This document shows, piece after piece, positions 8,217 to 15,916 of a stretch of DNA of 52,588 bases. The notes under the pieces are model-generated. The model did not search any database, was not told the origin of the DNA, and was given only the letters and a program-made list of their open reading frames with translations. The stretch comes from Desulfobacteraceae bacterium. GTDB lineage: Bacteria; Desulfobacterota; Desulfobacteria; Desulfobacterales; JAABSP01. The translations under genes were made by a program, and so were the position numbers. The stretch covers positions 1-52,588 of the forward strand of contig JAABTD010000008.1 in the NCBI GenBank assembly GCA_011390065.1, read 5' to 3'. Each line of letters begins with the position of its first letter. Position 1 is the stretch's first letter.

Positions 8217-10259
8217 ATGGTTAAGAGAGAAAAAGATTCCGGTAGGATGGTGTTGCGGTCGGCATGGAAGAAGCTGCTGCTTCTCTCCTGTGTGCTGCTG
8301 CTGATCGGCGGCTGCACCAAGATTCTCAATGATGCGGAACTTGCCGATCATCGGGAGAAGCAGGCCAGGAACGATCTGGAAGTGCTCAAGCCGCCCATGG
8401 ACATCAATTTTGAACAACCCCTTACCCTCGACGACGTCATCCAGATCGGGCTGCACAACAACCTGGAGGTCCGGATCGCCAAGCTGAACCAGGAGATATC
8501 CGACAAGGAGACGCTGGCGCAGCGCCTCAGGATGCTGCCCGGTTTGACGGCGGACGCCCGGTTCGAATATCGGGATCGGCTCCGGAAAAGCGACGTCTAC
8601 AATTGGCGACTGGATGAAGACCAGAAGGATTACACCGTCTCCGAACTCAAGGACAGTCTGCGGGGCAACCTCTCCCTGACCTGGAACGTCCTGGACACCG
8701 CCATGGCCTACGTCCGATCTAACGCCCTGGAGATGCAGGAACAGGTGCTGGAACGGAAACGGATCCGACAGGCCCAGCAATTGGCGCTGGACATTACGGA
8801 AGCCTACTGGCAGGCGGCGGCTCTGGAAGATGCCCTCGATTACGTTCATGCGGTCGAAAAGCGGCTCAAGGCCGTGAAGCGGAAAATCGACAGCGCGGTA
8901 GACGCCAGGGACCTTGATCGCATGGATGCCGCCGAGGCGGAACTTCGCCTCAAGGAACTGGAGTTGACCATCCGGCAGTTGCAGGCCAACCTCTCCTCCT
9001 CCCGGCTGGAACTCTCCCGGCTGCTGGGATTCAACCAGAACGTCCAGTATACGCTGGCCCGGCCGCCCATCAAGCCCATCGTGGCGGCCCTCCCGCATAC
9101 CAAGGAGCTGGACATCGACTCCCTGGAAGAATACGCACTGATCCACCGGCCTGAACTCTATCAGAGCGACATCCAGGTGATGATCCAGAAAGAGGAAGCC
9201 AAACGGGCTTTCCTCAACCTGTTTCCAGGGGTCAGCTTTTTCGCCGCTACGCATTATGACGATAACCGGCTCCTTTACGCCAACACCTGGAATTCGGTGG
9301 GGGCGGGCGTCGGATGGAATCTTCTGGAAATTCCCGCCAACCTGGCCCGTTTGAAGGGTCAGGAGAAAACCATCGATATGGCCGAGGCTCAGCGCCTCAT
9401 GATGACCGTGGGCGTCATTACCCAGGTCCACATCGGGTTGCTGGATTACGCCATCAAGGTGGATCGTTTCCGGTTGCTGGAGGAAACCTATCAACTGGCG
9501 GCCAATCTGCTGGATATGGCCGAGGCCAAGAACAGCGCGGGGCGCCTGCCCGAACTGGCGGTAACACAGCGATATCTTGAGGAGATGGCCGCGAAATTGA
9601 GACGGGACGAGGCGGTGGTGGATATGCTGGTGGCCCATAAACGACTCTGCGTGAGCGTCGGCATGGCGCCCCAGGAATGCGACGGCGCCATGCTGGCCGG
9701 CGGGGCCGGCACTGAATTCGATACCACCCTGGCCGGGGACTTCACCTCCGGTACTTCGACGGATCTGTATGGATCAGAGACCGGGGGGTTCAACAGCACC
9801 GACCTTGGCAGCGGCGATATCGGAACCGGCGCGGGCGTCAGCAACCCGTCAGGGGCTGGCGCCTGGTCGGACAGTTCCGAGTTCGGCGCCGATCTTCCGC
9901 CGGCGGAATGGGAACGTTCCGCAGGCGCGGGTGAAGCTGCGGCCGGATCGAGGTCGGCGGATATGAACGATGAAGGATGGGCCAGCGGCGCATCGGACCG
10001 GTTTCTGTGGAAGGTTCAGATGGGCGCTTTCACTCAGCCCGGGGGCCCCAGCAAGCGGATGGACCAGATCCAGAATATGGATTTACGGTTGCTGGACAAC
10101 CGGGATGCCCGCATCACCACCAAGCGCCTCGGCCCCAGTTTGTTCAACCGGGTCCGGGTGATGGGGCTGACCGAACCCCAGGCAAAAACGCTGGCTCAGG
10201 ATCTGCAGCAAAAGGGGATGGAGTACTGGGTCATCCCGCCGGACAGCAAGCACTGGTAG
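8217..10259 (+). CDS. TolC-like outer membrane efflux protein with C-terminal SPOR domain
   Basis: Outer-membrane channel component. The N-terminus is a signal sequence ending in LLLIGGC (lipidation at Cys33 region). Residues about 60-505 are the TolC/OEP fold: LTLDDVIQIGLHNNLEVRIA is a standard OEP opening and the long helical heptad segments follow twice. Residues about 505-595 are a Gly/Ser/Asp-rich linker. Residues 598-677 (WKVQMGAFTQPGGP ... RVRVMGLTEPQAKTLAQDL ... YWVIPP) match a SPOR domain, which in other proteins binds glycan strands lacking stem peptides at division sites. The OEP-SPOR fusion is unusual. Start: GGAGAGG is upstream of the ATG. The giant repeat protein starts 78 bases downstream. 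Function as conduit for that protein is an inference from adjacency. Confidence 0.92.
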   Translation: MVKREKDSGRMVLRSAWKKLLLLSCVLLLIGGCTKILNDAELADHREKQARNDLEVLKPPMDINFEQPLTLDDVIQIGLHNNLEVRIAKLNQEISDKETLAQRLRMLPGLTADARFEYRDRLRKSDVYNWRLDEDQKDYTVSELKDSLRGNLSLTWNVLDTAMAYVRSNALEMQEQVLERKRIRQAQQLALDITEAYWQAAALEDALDYVHAVEKRLKAVKRKIDSAVDARDLDRMDAAEAELRLKELELTIRQLQANLSSSRLELSRLLGFNQNVQYTLARPPIKPIVAALPHTKELDIDSLEEYALIHRPELYQSDIQVMIQKEEAKRAFLNLFPGVSFFAATHYDDNRLLYANTWNSVGAGVGWNLLEIPANLARLKGQEKTIDMAEAQRLMMTVGVITQVHIGLLDYAIKVDRFRLLEETYQLAANLLDMAEAKNSAGRLPELAVTQRYLEEMAAKLRRDEAVVDMLVAHKRLCVSVGMAPQECDGAMLAGGAGTEFDTTLAGDFTSGTSTDLYGSETGGFNSTDLGSGDIGTGAGVSNPSGAGAWSDSSEFGADLPPAEWERSAGAGEAAAGSRSADMNDEGWASGASDRFLWKVQMGAFTQPGGPSKRMDQIQNMDLRLLDNRDARITTKRLGPSLFNRVRVMGLTEPQAKTLAQDLQQKGMEYWVIPPDSKHW

Positions 10260-10337
10260 GCCGGATGTTCGTCGTAAGTACTCAAGGCCGGAAAATGGGC
10301 CAGAAAATATTAAGCCATAGGGAAGGGAGGAGTCGCC

Positions 10338-13300
10338 ATGTTGCACCTGATGAAACTGGAAGACAGGATCGTCCTGGACGGAGCCGCGGTCGGAGAGGCG
10401 ATCGATCACGCCATCGACCACGATGCGGTACAGGCCGAAGCGCAGACGGACGCGTCGTTCTTTCCGGATGAGGGGCCTGAAGCGACTGCATTCGCTGAAG
10501 CGGCCGCAGGCGCCGCGGCGCTCCTGGCTGATCCCGAACCTGCGGCGGAGCCGGTGGAGGTGGTGCTGATCTCCGACGACCTCTCCGATGTCGACGCACT
10601 GGCGGACGCCGTCGATCCGGATGCCGAAGTGATCGTCTATGACGCCGACGGGGAGACCGCCGAGGAGGTCCTGGGCCGGGTGACCGCCCTTTCGGAGGAA
10701 TTGGGTCGCCCCATCGAATCCGTCACCATCCTCTCCCATGGCGGCGACGGGACGTTCCGCCTGGGCGCCGACGATATCTCGGCGGACACATTCGGCGACG
10801 CTGAAGGGGCATGGCGACAGTTGGGCTCGGTGCTGGCGGAGGAAGGACAGATCTATATCTATGGGTGCAGCGTCTCCGGGTCCGGCCATGACCTGCTGAC
10901 CTCCCTGGCCGACGCCACCGGCGCCAGCGTTTACGCTTCCGACGACGTGACGGGCGCGGGCGGGGACTGGCAGTTGGAGGTCGAAACCGGGCACAGCGCA
11001 GGCGCCGACGCGCCGATCAATATCGCGGCCCTATCCGGCTACACGGGAACCCTGGCCTCTCCCACCATCAGCGGCGCGCCTCCCACAGTTGTTCAACAGG
11101 GCGAGGGCTACAGCTTCACACCCACCGCCGACGATGCGGATGGCGACATCGACCAGTTCATCATTTCCAATCCACCCTCCTGGGCGGATTTCGATCCCCA
11201 GACGGGCGCCCTGTCCGGCACGCCCGGAAACGATGATGTGGGGCAGGACTATTCGGATATCCGAATCGGCGTGGTGGACAGCGAGGGGAACGTCGCCCGG
11301 CTCGATCCCTTTTCCATTACGGTGACCAACGTCAATGATGCCCCCACCATTAGCGGCACGCCCGCGGAAAACATTCAGGAGGGGCAACTCTACTCCTTCA
11401 CGCCCAACGCCGCTGATCCCGATTTCAAGGTGGACCCCGACGAGGAGCTGACCTTCAGCATCGACCTGGACGCGGGCGCGCTGCCCGCTTGGCTGGCTTT
11501 CGACGCCGCCACGGGCCGGTTGCAGGGGACGCCGCCGGTGGGACTGGCGGATACGACCTATTCCAATATCGTTATCAGGGTCACGGATGCGGCCGGCGTA
11601 TCCGCTTCTTTGAGCGCCTTCGACATCACGGTGACGCAGCTCAATACCGAGCCCACCATATCGTTACCCGCCGGGAGCGATCCGACAACCGCCACGGAAG
11701 ACAGCCTCTATTCCTTCACCCCCCTCGCGGACGATGCGGAGGACCCGGACAGCGCCCTGAGATTCAGCATTTCCAATCAGCCGAGCTGGGCGAATTTCAA
11801 CGAATTGACCGGACAACTGTCCGGAACGCCGGACAACAGCGATGTGGGCGATTATAACAACATCGTCATTACTGTCGTAGATTCCGGAGGGCTCAGCTCT
11901 TCGTTGGCGCCCTTCGACATCACAGTGGCTAATGACCCGGATGCACCGACCATCAGCGGCACCCCCGCGAAAACGATTCAGGAAGGGACCGACTTCAGCT
12001 TCACCCCCACGATCACCGATCCGGATGCAAATGAATCGTTCGATTTCTCCCTGCGATGGGGAACTGAGCCGGCGCCGCCCGCCTGGGTGACGTTCAATCC
12101 GGACACCGGCGCCATCAGCGGCACGCCGGCGGATGCCGATACCGGCCAGTACAATGATATCGAAATTACCGTGACGGATAAAGACGGGTTGACCGACTCG
12201 ATGACATTCGACCTCACTGTCGTTGATAAAAACAACACCCCCACCATCAGCGGCACGCCGGATATGAGCATCGATCAGGGCGAAGCCTACAGTTTTACCC
12301 CCACCGCCGACGATGTGGACGGGGATGCGCTGGAGTTCAGCATTTCCAACCTGCCGGCGTGGGCGGATTTCGATCCCACCGACGGTACACTCTCAGGCAC
12401 GCCGGAAAACAGCGATGTGGGGCTGTATGAGGACATCGCCATCACAGTGACCGATGAGACCGGATTGAGCGCCACCCTGTCCTCTTTCAGCATCACGGTC
12501 AATAATGTCAACGATGCCCCCAGGATCACCGGAACATCGAGGCAAACCGTCCAGGAGAACTCGGATTACAGCTTCACCCCGACCGTAAGTGATATCGATA
12601 TGCAGGTCGACCCTCAGTTCTACCAGGAAGAGTTGACCTTTTCGATTAACCAGGAAGCATTGCCGGGGTGGCTCAGCTTCAACCCGGAAACTGGAACCCT
12701 GTCGGGGACGCCGACTCCTGATGATCAGGGGCTTACCGATCCCATAACAATTACTGTAGAAGACAAGGCCGGGGCGACGGCGCAATTGACATTTCAGATC
12801 AACGTGGTTCCGCTGAATACGCCGCCGACCATTGAAGGAACGCCGGACGTCACCGTCGACCAAGGCGAGACCTATCGTTTCATTCCTCAGAATGTGTCTG
12901 ATCTGGAGGATCCGGATGAATTTTTGAGGTTCAGTATATCCAATCAGCCCGCCTGGGCTGAATTTAACCAGGAAACCGGAGAACTGTCCGGGGCCCCCAC
13001 CAACGACGACGTCGGCATTTATCGGGACATCGTCATTACGGTGACCGACACCGGCGGCTTGGGCACTTCACTGGACCCGTTCACTCTTGAGGTCGTCAAT
13101 GTCAATGACGACCCGGGAATCAAGGGCGTACCCCAGAACAAAATCCGGATTGGCAATGAATACGTTTTCATCCCTACAGGGTTTGACGTCGACCTGAATC
13201 AGAGAGCCGGCGATGTGCCCGGCATCATCGATCCGGATGAGACCCTTCGGTTCGAGATCGAAAATCTGCCGCCCTGGGCGACATTCGACGAGACCACAGG

Positions 13301-15020
13301 TCAGATTCTCGGCACACCCGATATGGACAATTTAGGCGCTGAATACCTGGTGGATGATCAGACCAACATCGTCGCGCGTTATCCCATTACCATTACCGTG
13401 ATCGACGCCGATGGGGCCACCGCAGAACTTGTATACAATCTCGATGTGATCGCCGGCGGACCGAACCTGGGTCCGGGAAATACCGCCGAGTACATAGAAA
13501 ACGGCGATCCTCTGCTCGTCCATGATCTTATCACCATTGAAAACAGCGCCGGCATCAACATCACCGGATCAACCATTCAGATTTCAGATGGTTATCAGAT
13601 GGACCCCGACAGCGCCGACAAACTGCTGTTTGGCGGGATGGGGGCGGGCGACAATCAGTTCGCCCTGGTCTTTGATGATACGGGCAATGCCATAACCGGC
13701 GTTTGGGATGCAACCACTGGCGTCTTGACGCTCGACGGCAGGGCTACGGCGGCGGAATACGAGACGGCGCTGCGCTCCGTCAGATATGTCCATATCGGAG
13801 AGGATCCGGTTGATGGCGCGCGTGAACTGACCTATACGCTTACCGATGCACTGGGCGACACCTTTACGTCCGCAGATGATCCCGCCGTTCAGTTCATCGT
13901 CGATGTGGACGCCATCAACGATGCCCCTGACCTTGAACCCGAGACCCGGACGATTTTCTACACCGGGACCGGCGAGATCGTATCGGTCGCGCCTGAAATC
14001 ACTTTGACGGATGTGGACGATGAGCAGATGACCCGGGCCGTCATCACGATTTCCGACGGCACATTTCGCGCGGGCGAAGACGTCCTCGATTTCGCCGCAA
14101 CCGACGGCATCATCGGCGTTTGGGATGCCGCGTCAGGGACCCTGACATTGACGGCGTCGGGCGGGACGGCCGACATCAACACATTCCAGAATGCATTGCG
14201 GACCGTGACCTACCAGAACATCAGCGGTTCCCCGGATCAGGGCGTCCGGAACGTCACCATCACCGTTACTGACAATAATTCCGGAGGAGACGGCTCGGGA
14301 AGGCTGTTTGGCGCACAGGAATTGGGCGGCCCCATGAGCGATGATGTCCAGCGAGCGCTTAATGTCTCCATCTCGCCTCCTCACCGTCCCCCCTACGAAC
14401 CGCCCCCCTTCGAACGCCCCCCCTTCGAGCCCATCAGCCGGCCCGAAGGCGAAGGCCCCGACGGGCCGGGTCTCGGCCCGGTCAACTTCCCCGGCGACGT
14501 CCAGGACACCGGCCAATTACAGGATGTGGTCCGTGCATTGTCCGCCCCCTGCGGCGACGACGTGCTCTACGAGTGCTGCACACTGGAGGAAGCCCTGCGC
14601 ATCGGGTGCCGTTTCGCTCCGGCCATCGATCCCGATTCCCGACTGTGCAACATCACCTGGGACTATATGACCAACAGCCTGGGATGGGAAGATCCCTTTG
14701 TTCCCCGCATCGACGGTCGATATTTTAACGAAGAACTCGACCTGTTCAACCGGCTGTTTATGAAGGATGTGGAAGGCGATCCCGGCTTTCACCTTGAACC
14801 CGGCGCCTTTGCCGAGGCCTTCGGCATGACGGAAGAGGTTGAATTCGCAAAGTATAACCGGGATGAAGAACACGATGTCTATTCCCAGTTCTCCATGCAG
14901 GAAGCCCAGGGCTTCAACGACATGGCCCCCGGCGAACTGAAGGCAGCCTTTTTCAAGGGACGGGAAGGACTGGATAAGCCGTCCCGGTGGGATAACGACA
15001 GTGATGCCAGCGAGTGCTGA
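10338..15020 (+). CDS. giant surface/secreted repeat protein: LEDR leader, DUF4347-like domain, Ig/cadherin-like repeats
   Basis: A 1560-residue acidic protein and the probable cargo of this locus. Residues 7-16 read LEDRIVLDGA, resembling the short LEPR-type N-terminal motifs of other large exported bacterial proteins; no hydrophobic Sec signal follows. Residues about 74-217 match DUF4347, with H134 in SHGGDG and C177 in YGCSVSG and an ending TGAGGDWQLE. From residue 242 come eight repeats of about 93-119 residues with the putative-Ig (He_PIG/cadherin-like) signature P-x-W-x-x-F-x-x-x-T-G-x-L-S-G-T-P. Two longer repeats of another cadherin-like type follow (VWDATTGVLTLDG; VWDAASGTLTLTA). After a Pro-rich linker the last ~160 residues hold Cys at 1405, 1413, 1414, 1424, 1437 and the terminal Cys1560. 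No RTX nonapeptides. Start supported by GGGAGG upstream. Confidence 0.9.
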   Translation: MLHLMKLEDRIVLDGAAVGEAIDHAIDHDAVQAEAQTDASFFPDEGPEATAFAEAAAGAAALLADPEPAAEPVEVVLISDDLSDVDALADAVDPDAEVIVYDADGETAEEVLGRVTALSEELGRPIESVTILSHGGDGTFRLGADDISADTFGDAEGAWRQLGSVLAEEGQIYIYGCSVSGSGHDLLTSLADATGASVYASDDVTGAGGDWQLEVETGHSAGADAPINIAALSGYTGTLASPTISGAPPTVVQQGEGYSFTPTADDADGDIDQFIISNPPSWADFDPQTGALSGTPGNDDVGQDYSDIRIGVVDSEGNVARLDPFSITVTNVNDAPTISGTPAENIQEGQLYSFTPNAADPDFKVDPDEELTFSIDLDAGALPAWLAFDAATGRLQGTPPVGLADTTYSNIVIRVTDAAGVSASLSAFDITVTQLNTEPTISLPAGSDPTTATEDSLYSFTPLADDAEDPDSALRFSISNQPSWANFNELTGQLSGTPDNSDVGDYNNIVITVVDSGGLSSSLAPFDITVANDPDAPTISGTPAKTIQEGTDFSFTPTITDPDANESFDFSLRWGTEPAPPAWVTFNPDTGAISGTPADADTGQYNDIEITVTDKDGLTDSMTFDLTVVDKNNTPTISGTPDMSIDQGEAYSFTPTADDVDGDALEFSISNLPAWADFDPTDGTLSGTPENSDVGLYEDIAITVTDETGLSATLSSFSITVNNVNDAPRITGTSRQTVQENSDYSFTPTVSDIDMQVDPQFYQEELTFSINQEALPGWLSFNPETGTLSGTPTPDDQGLTDPITITVEDKAGATAQLTFQINVVPLNTPPTIEGTPDVTVDQGETYRFIPQNVSDLEDPDEFLRFSISNQPAWAEFNQETGELSGAPTNDDVGIYRDIVITVTDTGGLGTSLDPFTLEVVNVNDDPGIKGVPQNKIRIGNEYVFIPTGFDVDLNQRAGDVPGIIDPDETLRFEIENLPPWATFDETTGQILGTPDMDNLGAEYLVDDQTNIVARYPITITVIDADGATAELVYNLDVIAGGPNLGPGNTAEYIENGDPLLVHDLITIENSAGINITGSTIQISDGYQMDPDSADKLLFGGMGAGDNQFALVFDDTGNAITGVWDATTGVLTLDGRATAAEYETALRSVRYVHIGEDPVDGARELTYTLTDALGDTFTSADDPAVQFIVDVDAINDAPDLEPETRTIFYTGTGEIVSVAPEITLTDVDDEQMTRAVITISDGTFRAGEDVLDFAATDGIIGVWDAASGTLTLTASGGTADINTFQNALRTVTYQNISGSPDQGVRNVTITVTDNNSGGDGSGRLFGAQELGGPMSDDVQRALNVSISPPHRPPYEPPPFERPPFEPISRPEGEGPDGPGLGPVNFPGDVQDTGQLQDVVRALSAPCGDDVLYECCTLEEALRIGCRFAPAIDPDSRLCNITWDYMTNSLGWEDPFVPRIDGRYFNEELDLFNRLFMKDVEGDPGFHLEPGAFAEAFGMTEEVEFAKYNRDEEHDVYSQFSMQEAQGFNDMAPGELKAAFFKGREGLDKPSRWDNDSDASEC
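11061..13470 (+). repeat. eight diverged in-frame repeats encoding Ig/cadherin-like modules
   Basis: Units start at 11061, 11343, 11652, 11946, 12240, 12519, 12825 and 13113, giving lengths of 282, 309, 294, 294, 279, 306, 288 and about 350 bases. Each begins near a PTISGTP-like segment and carries YSFTP, FSI, WAxF, TGxLSGTP and ITVTD blocks. The DNA has diverged well beyond simple tandem copies, so this is an old protein-level array rather than a recent expansion. Confidence 0.9.
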
Positions 15021-15060
15021 TGTAACACTTTTTGAACATTGACGATTGTTGTGTTTTAAG

Positions 15061-15101
15061 GGGAGTTCAGGATCATTGTGTTTGTTCCTGAACTCCCTTT
15101 T
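15061..15101 (+). terminator. rho-independent terminator after the giant protein gene
   Basis: A perfect 12-bp stem (GGGAGTTCAGGA at 15061-15072 with TCCTGAACTCCC at 15086-15097), a 13-base loop and a TTTT tail. It lies 40 bases past the stop codon, so transcription from the 8.1 kb promoter should mostly end here, before the M50-HlyD genes. Confidence 0.93.
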
Positions 15102-15268
15102 GTTCAAGCTTTCGGCAAGGAATTAAAAGCTAAACATTAAGAAAAAAGTTGATTTTTAAAAAATTAGGAAAAATTTTAAAAACAGATATATGAAATCAGG
15201 ATAGAACGTCGTGCCAAAAAAAAACTCAAACATAACATACGGATAATTAAAGAATTTTTGCTTTTATC

Positions 15269-15547
15269 ATGAAAGTTAACCTTACAAATAAATATTTTCT
15301 TTATCGACTGAGAGTAAGGGAATATGAGTTAGAAAAAGTTGAATCGATTTTAAGAACATCTTCAGAGGTTTATTTTGATAGCGACACTGGGCGCAATATT
15401 AAGGTTGGCAAACATGACAATGTTTTGATTATTGTTGCGTATGATGTCGAACAAGATGGCTCAACAACACCTGTGACAGTTTATCAAACTTCCCGAAAAC
15501 AAATAAATTATTACCTGAAAAAAGAGAGGTTCCATGTCAAAGCATAA
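15269..15547 (+). CDS. small protein, candidate toxin of a DUF2283-linked pair (DUF4258-like)
   Basis: A 92-residue protein with a charged helical N-terminus and the pattern SSEVYFDSDTGRN ... GKHDNVLIIVAYD ... PVTVYQTSRKQIN ... LKKERF. This resembles small RelE/BrnT-like or DUF4258-type proteins found beside DUF2283 genes, but the family call is tentative and no catalytic residue is certain. The downstream DUF2283 gene overlaps it by 14 bases. Codon use is AT-rich, unlike the neighbouring operon. No clear ribosome-binding site precedes the ATG. Confidence 0.6.
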   Translation: MKVNLTNKYFLYRLRVREYELEKVESILRTSSEVYFDSDTGRNIKVGKHDNVLIIVAYDVEQDGSTTPVTVYQTSRKQINYYLKKERFHVKA

Positions 15548-15755
15548 AATGAATTATTTTTCCGACGAGGATGTGTTGCACATACTTATAGAAGAAGGAC
15601 GAGAATCGGAATGTCGAGAATTGGCTCCCAATATAACGGCGGAATTGAATGAACGAGGTGAATTGATGGGTATTGAAATCTTAAACGCGAGCGAGTTCAT
15701 ACAAAATATTGTGCTTGAACAAGCTGGTTTAAAAGATTTAAAGATGGCAAGCTGA
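15534..15755 (+). CDS. DUF2283 family small protein, candidate antitoxin
   Basis: A 73-residue protein whose centre, ELAPNITAELNERGELMGIEILNAS, fits the DUF2283 core (x-x-x-D/E-x-x-G-x-x-x-G-I-E-I-L-x-A-S). DUF2283 proteins are common beside small toxin-like genes. AGAGAGG lies upstream of the ATG, inside the preceding gene. The next small ORF begins two bases after the stop. AT-rich codon use marks it as part of the foreign-looking segment. Confidence 0.75.
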   Translation: MSKHKMNYFSDEDVLHILIEEGRESECRELAPNITAELNERGELMGIEILNASEFIQNIVLEQAGLKDLKMAS

Positions 15756-15757
15756 TT

Positions 15758-15916
15758 ATGGAATGCGCAATTAAAAGCTCGCAATATTGTAAAGAATTTT
15801 CCAAAGAATCGTTTGAAAGCCAAATTATTGCCGACCCTCCGTTATATCCGCAAATCAGCGCCGCGGACAGGCGAACGCTGAGGCGGTCGGAATGGGAAGA
15901 AGTTGATTTCGGGTGA
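15758..15916 (+). CDS. small chimeric-looking ORF (52 aa) overlapping the M50 gene start
   Basis: An ORF of 52 residues that starts two bases after the DUF2283 stop and ends in GGGTGA, overlapping the GTG start of the M50-HlyD gene by four bases. The first half (KSSQYCKEFSKESFESQII) is AT-rich in codon use; the second half (SAADRRTLRRSEWEEVDFG) is GC-rich like the export genes. The second half could be what remains of an original small gene upstream of the protease, its 5' part replaced by the AT-rich insertion. No family was recognised and it may only serve as a translational coupler. Confidence 0.4.
   Translation: MECAIKSSQYCKEFSKESFESQIIADPPLYPQISAADRRTLRRSEWEEVDFG

Larger units (their letters stand above)
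15102..15850. other. AT-rich segment interrupting the export locus
   Basis: From just after the terminator to about 15850 the composition changes sharply to AT-rich (long A and T runs around 15130-15200), unlike all flanking genes. It carries the toxin-antitoxin-like pair and the first half of a small ORF; GC-rich sequence resumes inside that ORF. Bases 15102-15268 hold no gene; a promoter is expected there but no convincing boxes were found. No flanking direct or inverted repeats or integrase were seen. Recent horizontal gain is an inference from composition and gene type. Confidence 0.6.

Noticed and set aside
8214-9638. Minus-strand ORF (474 codons) opposite the TolC-SPOR gene
   Set aside because: No family features; the plus-strand protein has clear OEP domains.
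11061-13470. Repeat array considered as recent tandem duplication or CRISPR-like repeat
   Set aside because: Units differ strongly at the DNA level and in length and stay in frame; they are protein-domain repeats.
10338-15020. Giant protein considered as an RTX adhesin of a standard type I system
   Set aside because: No G-G-x-G-x-D nonapeptides and no ABC transporter gene at the locus.
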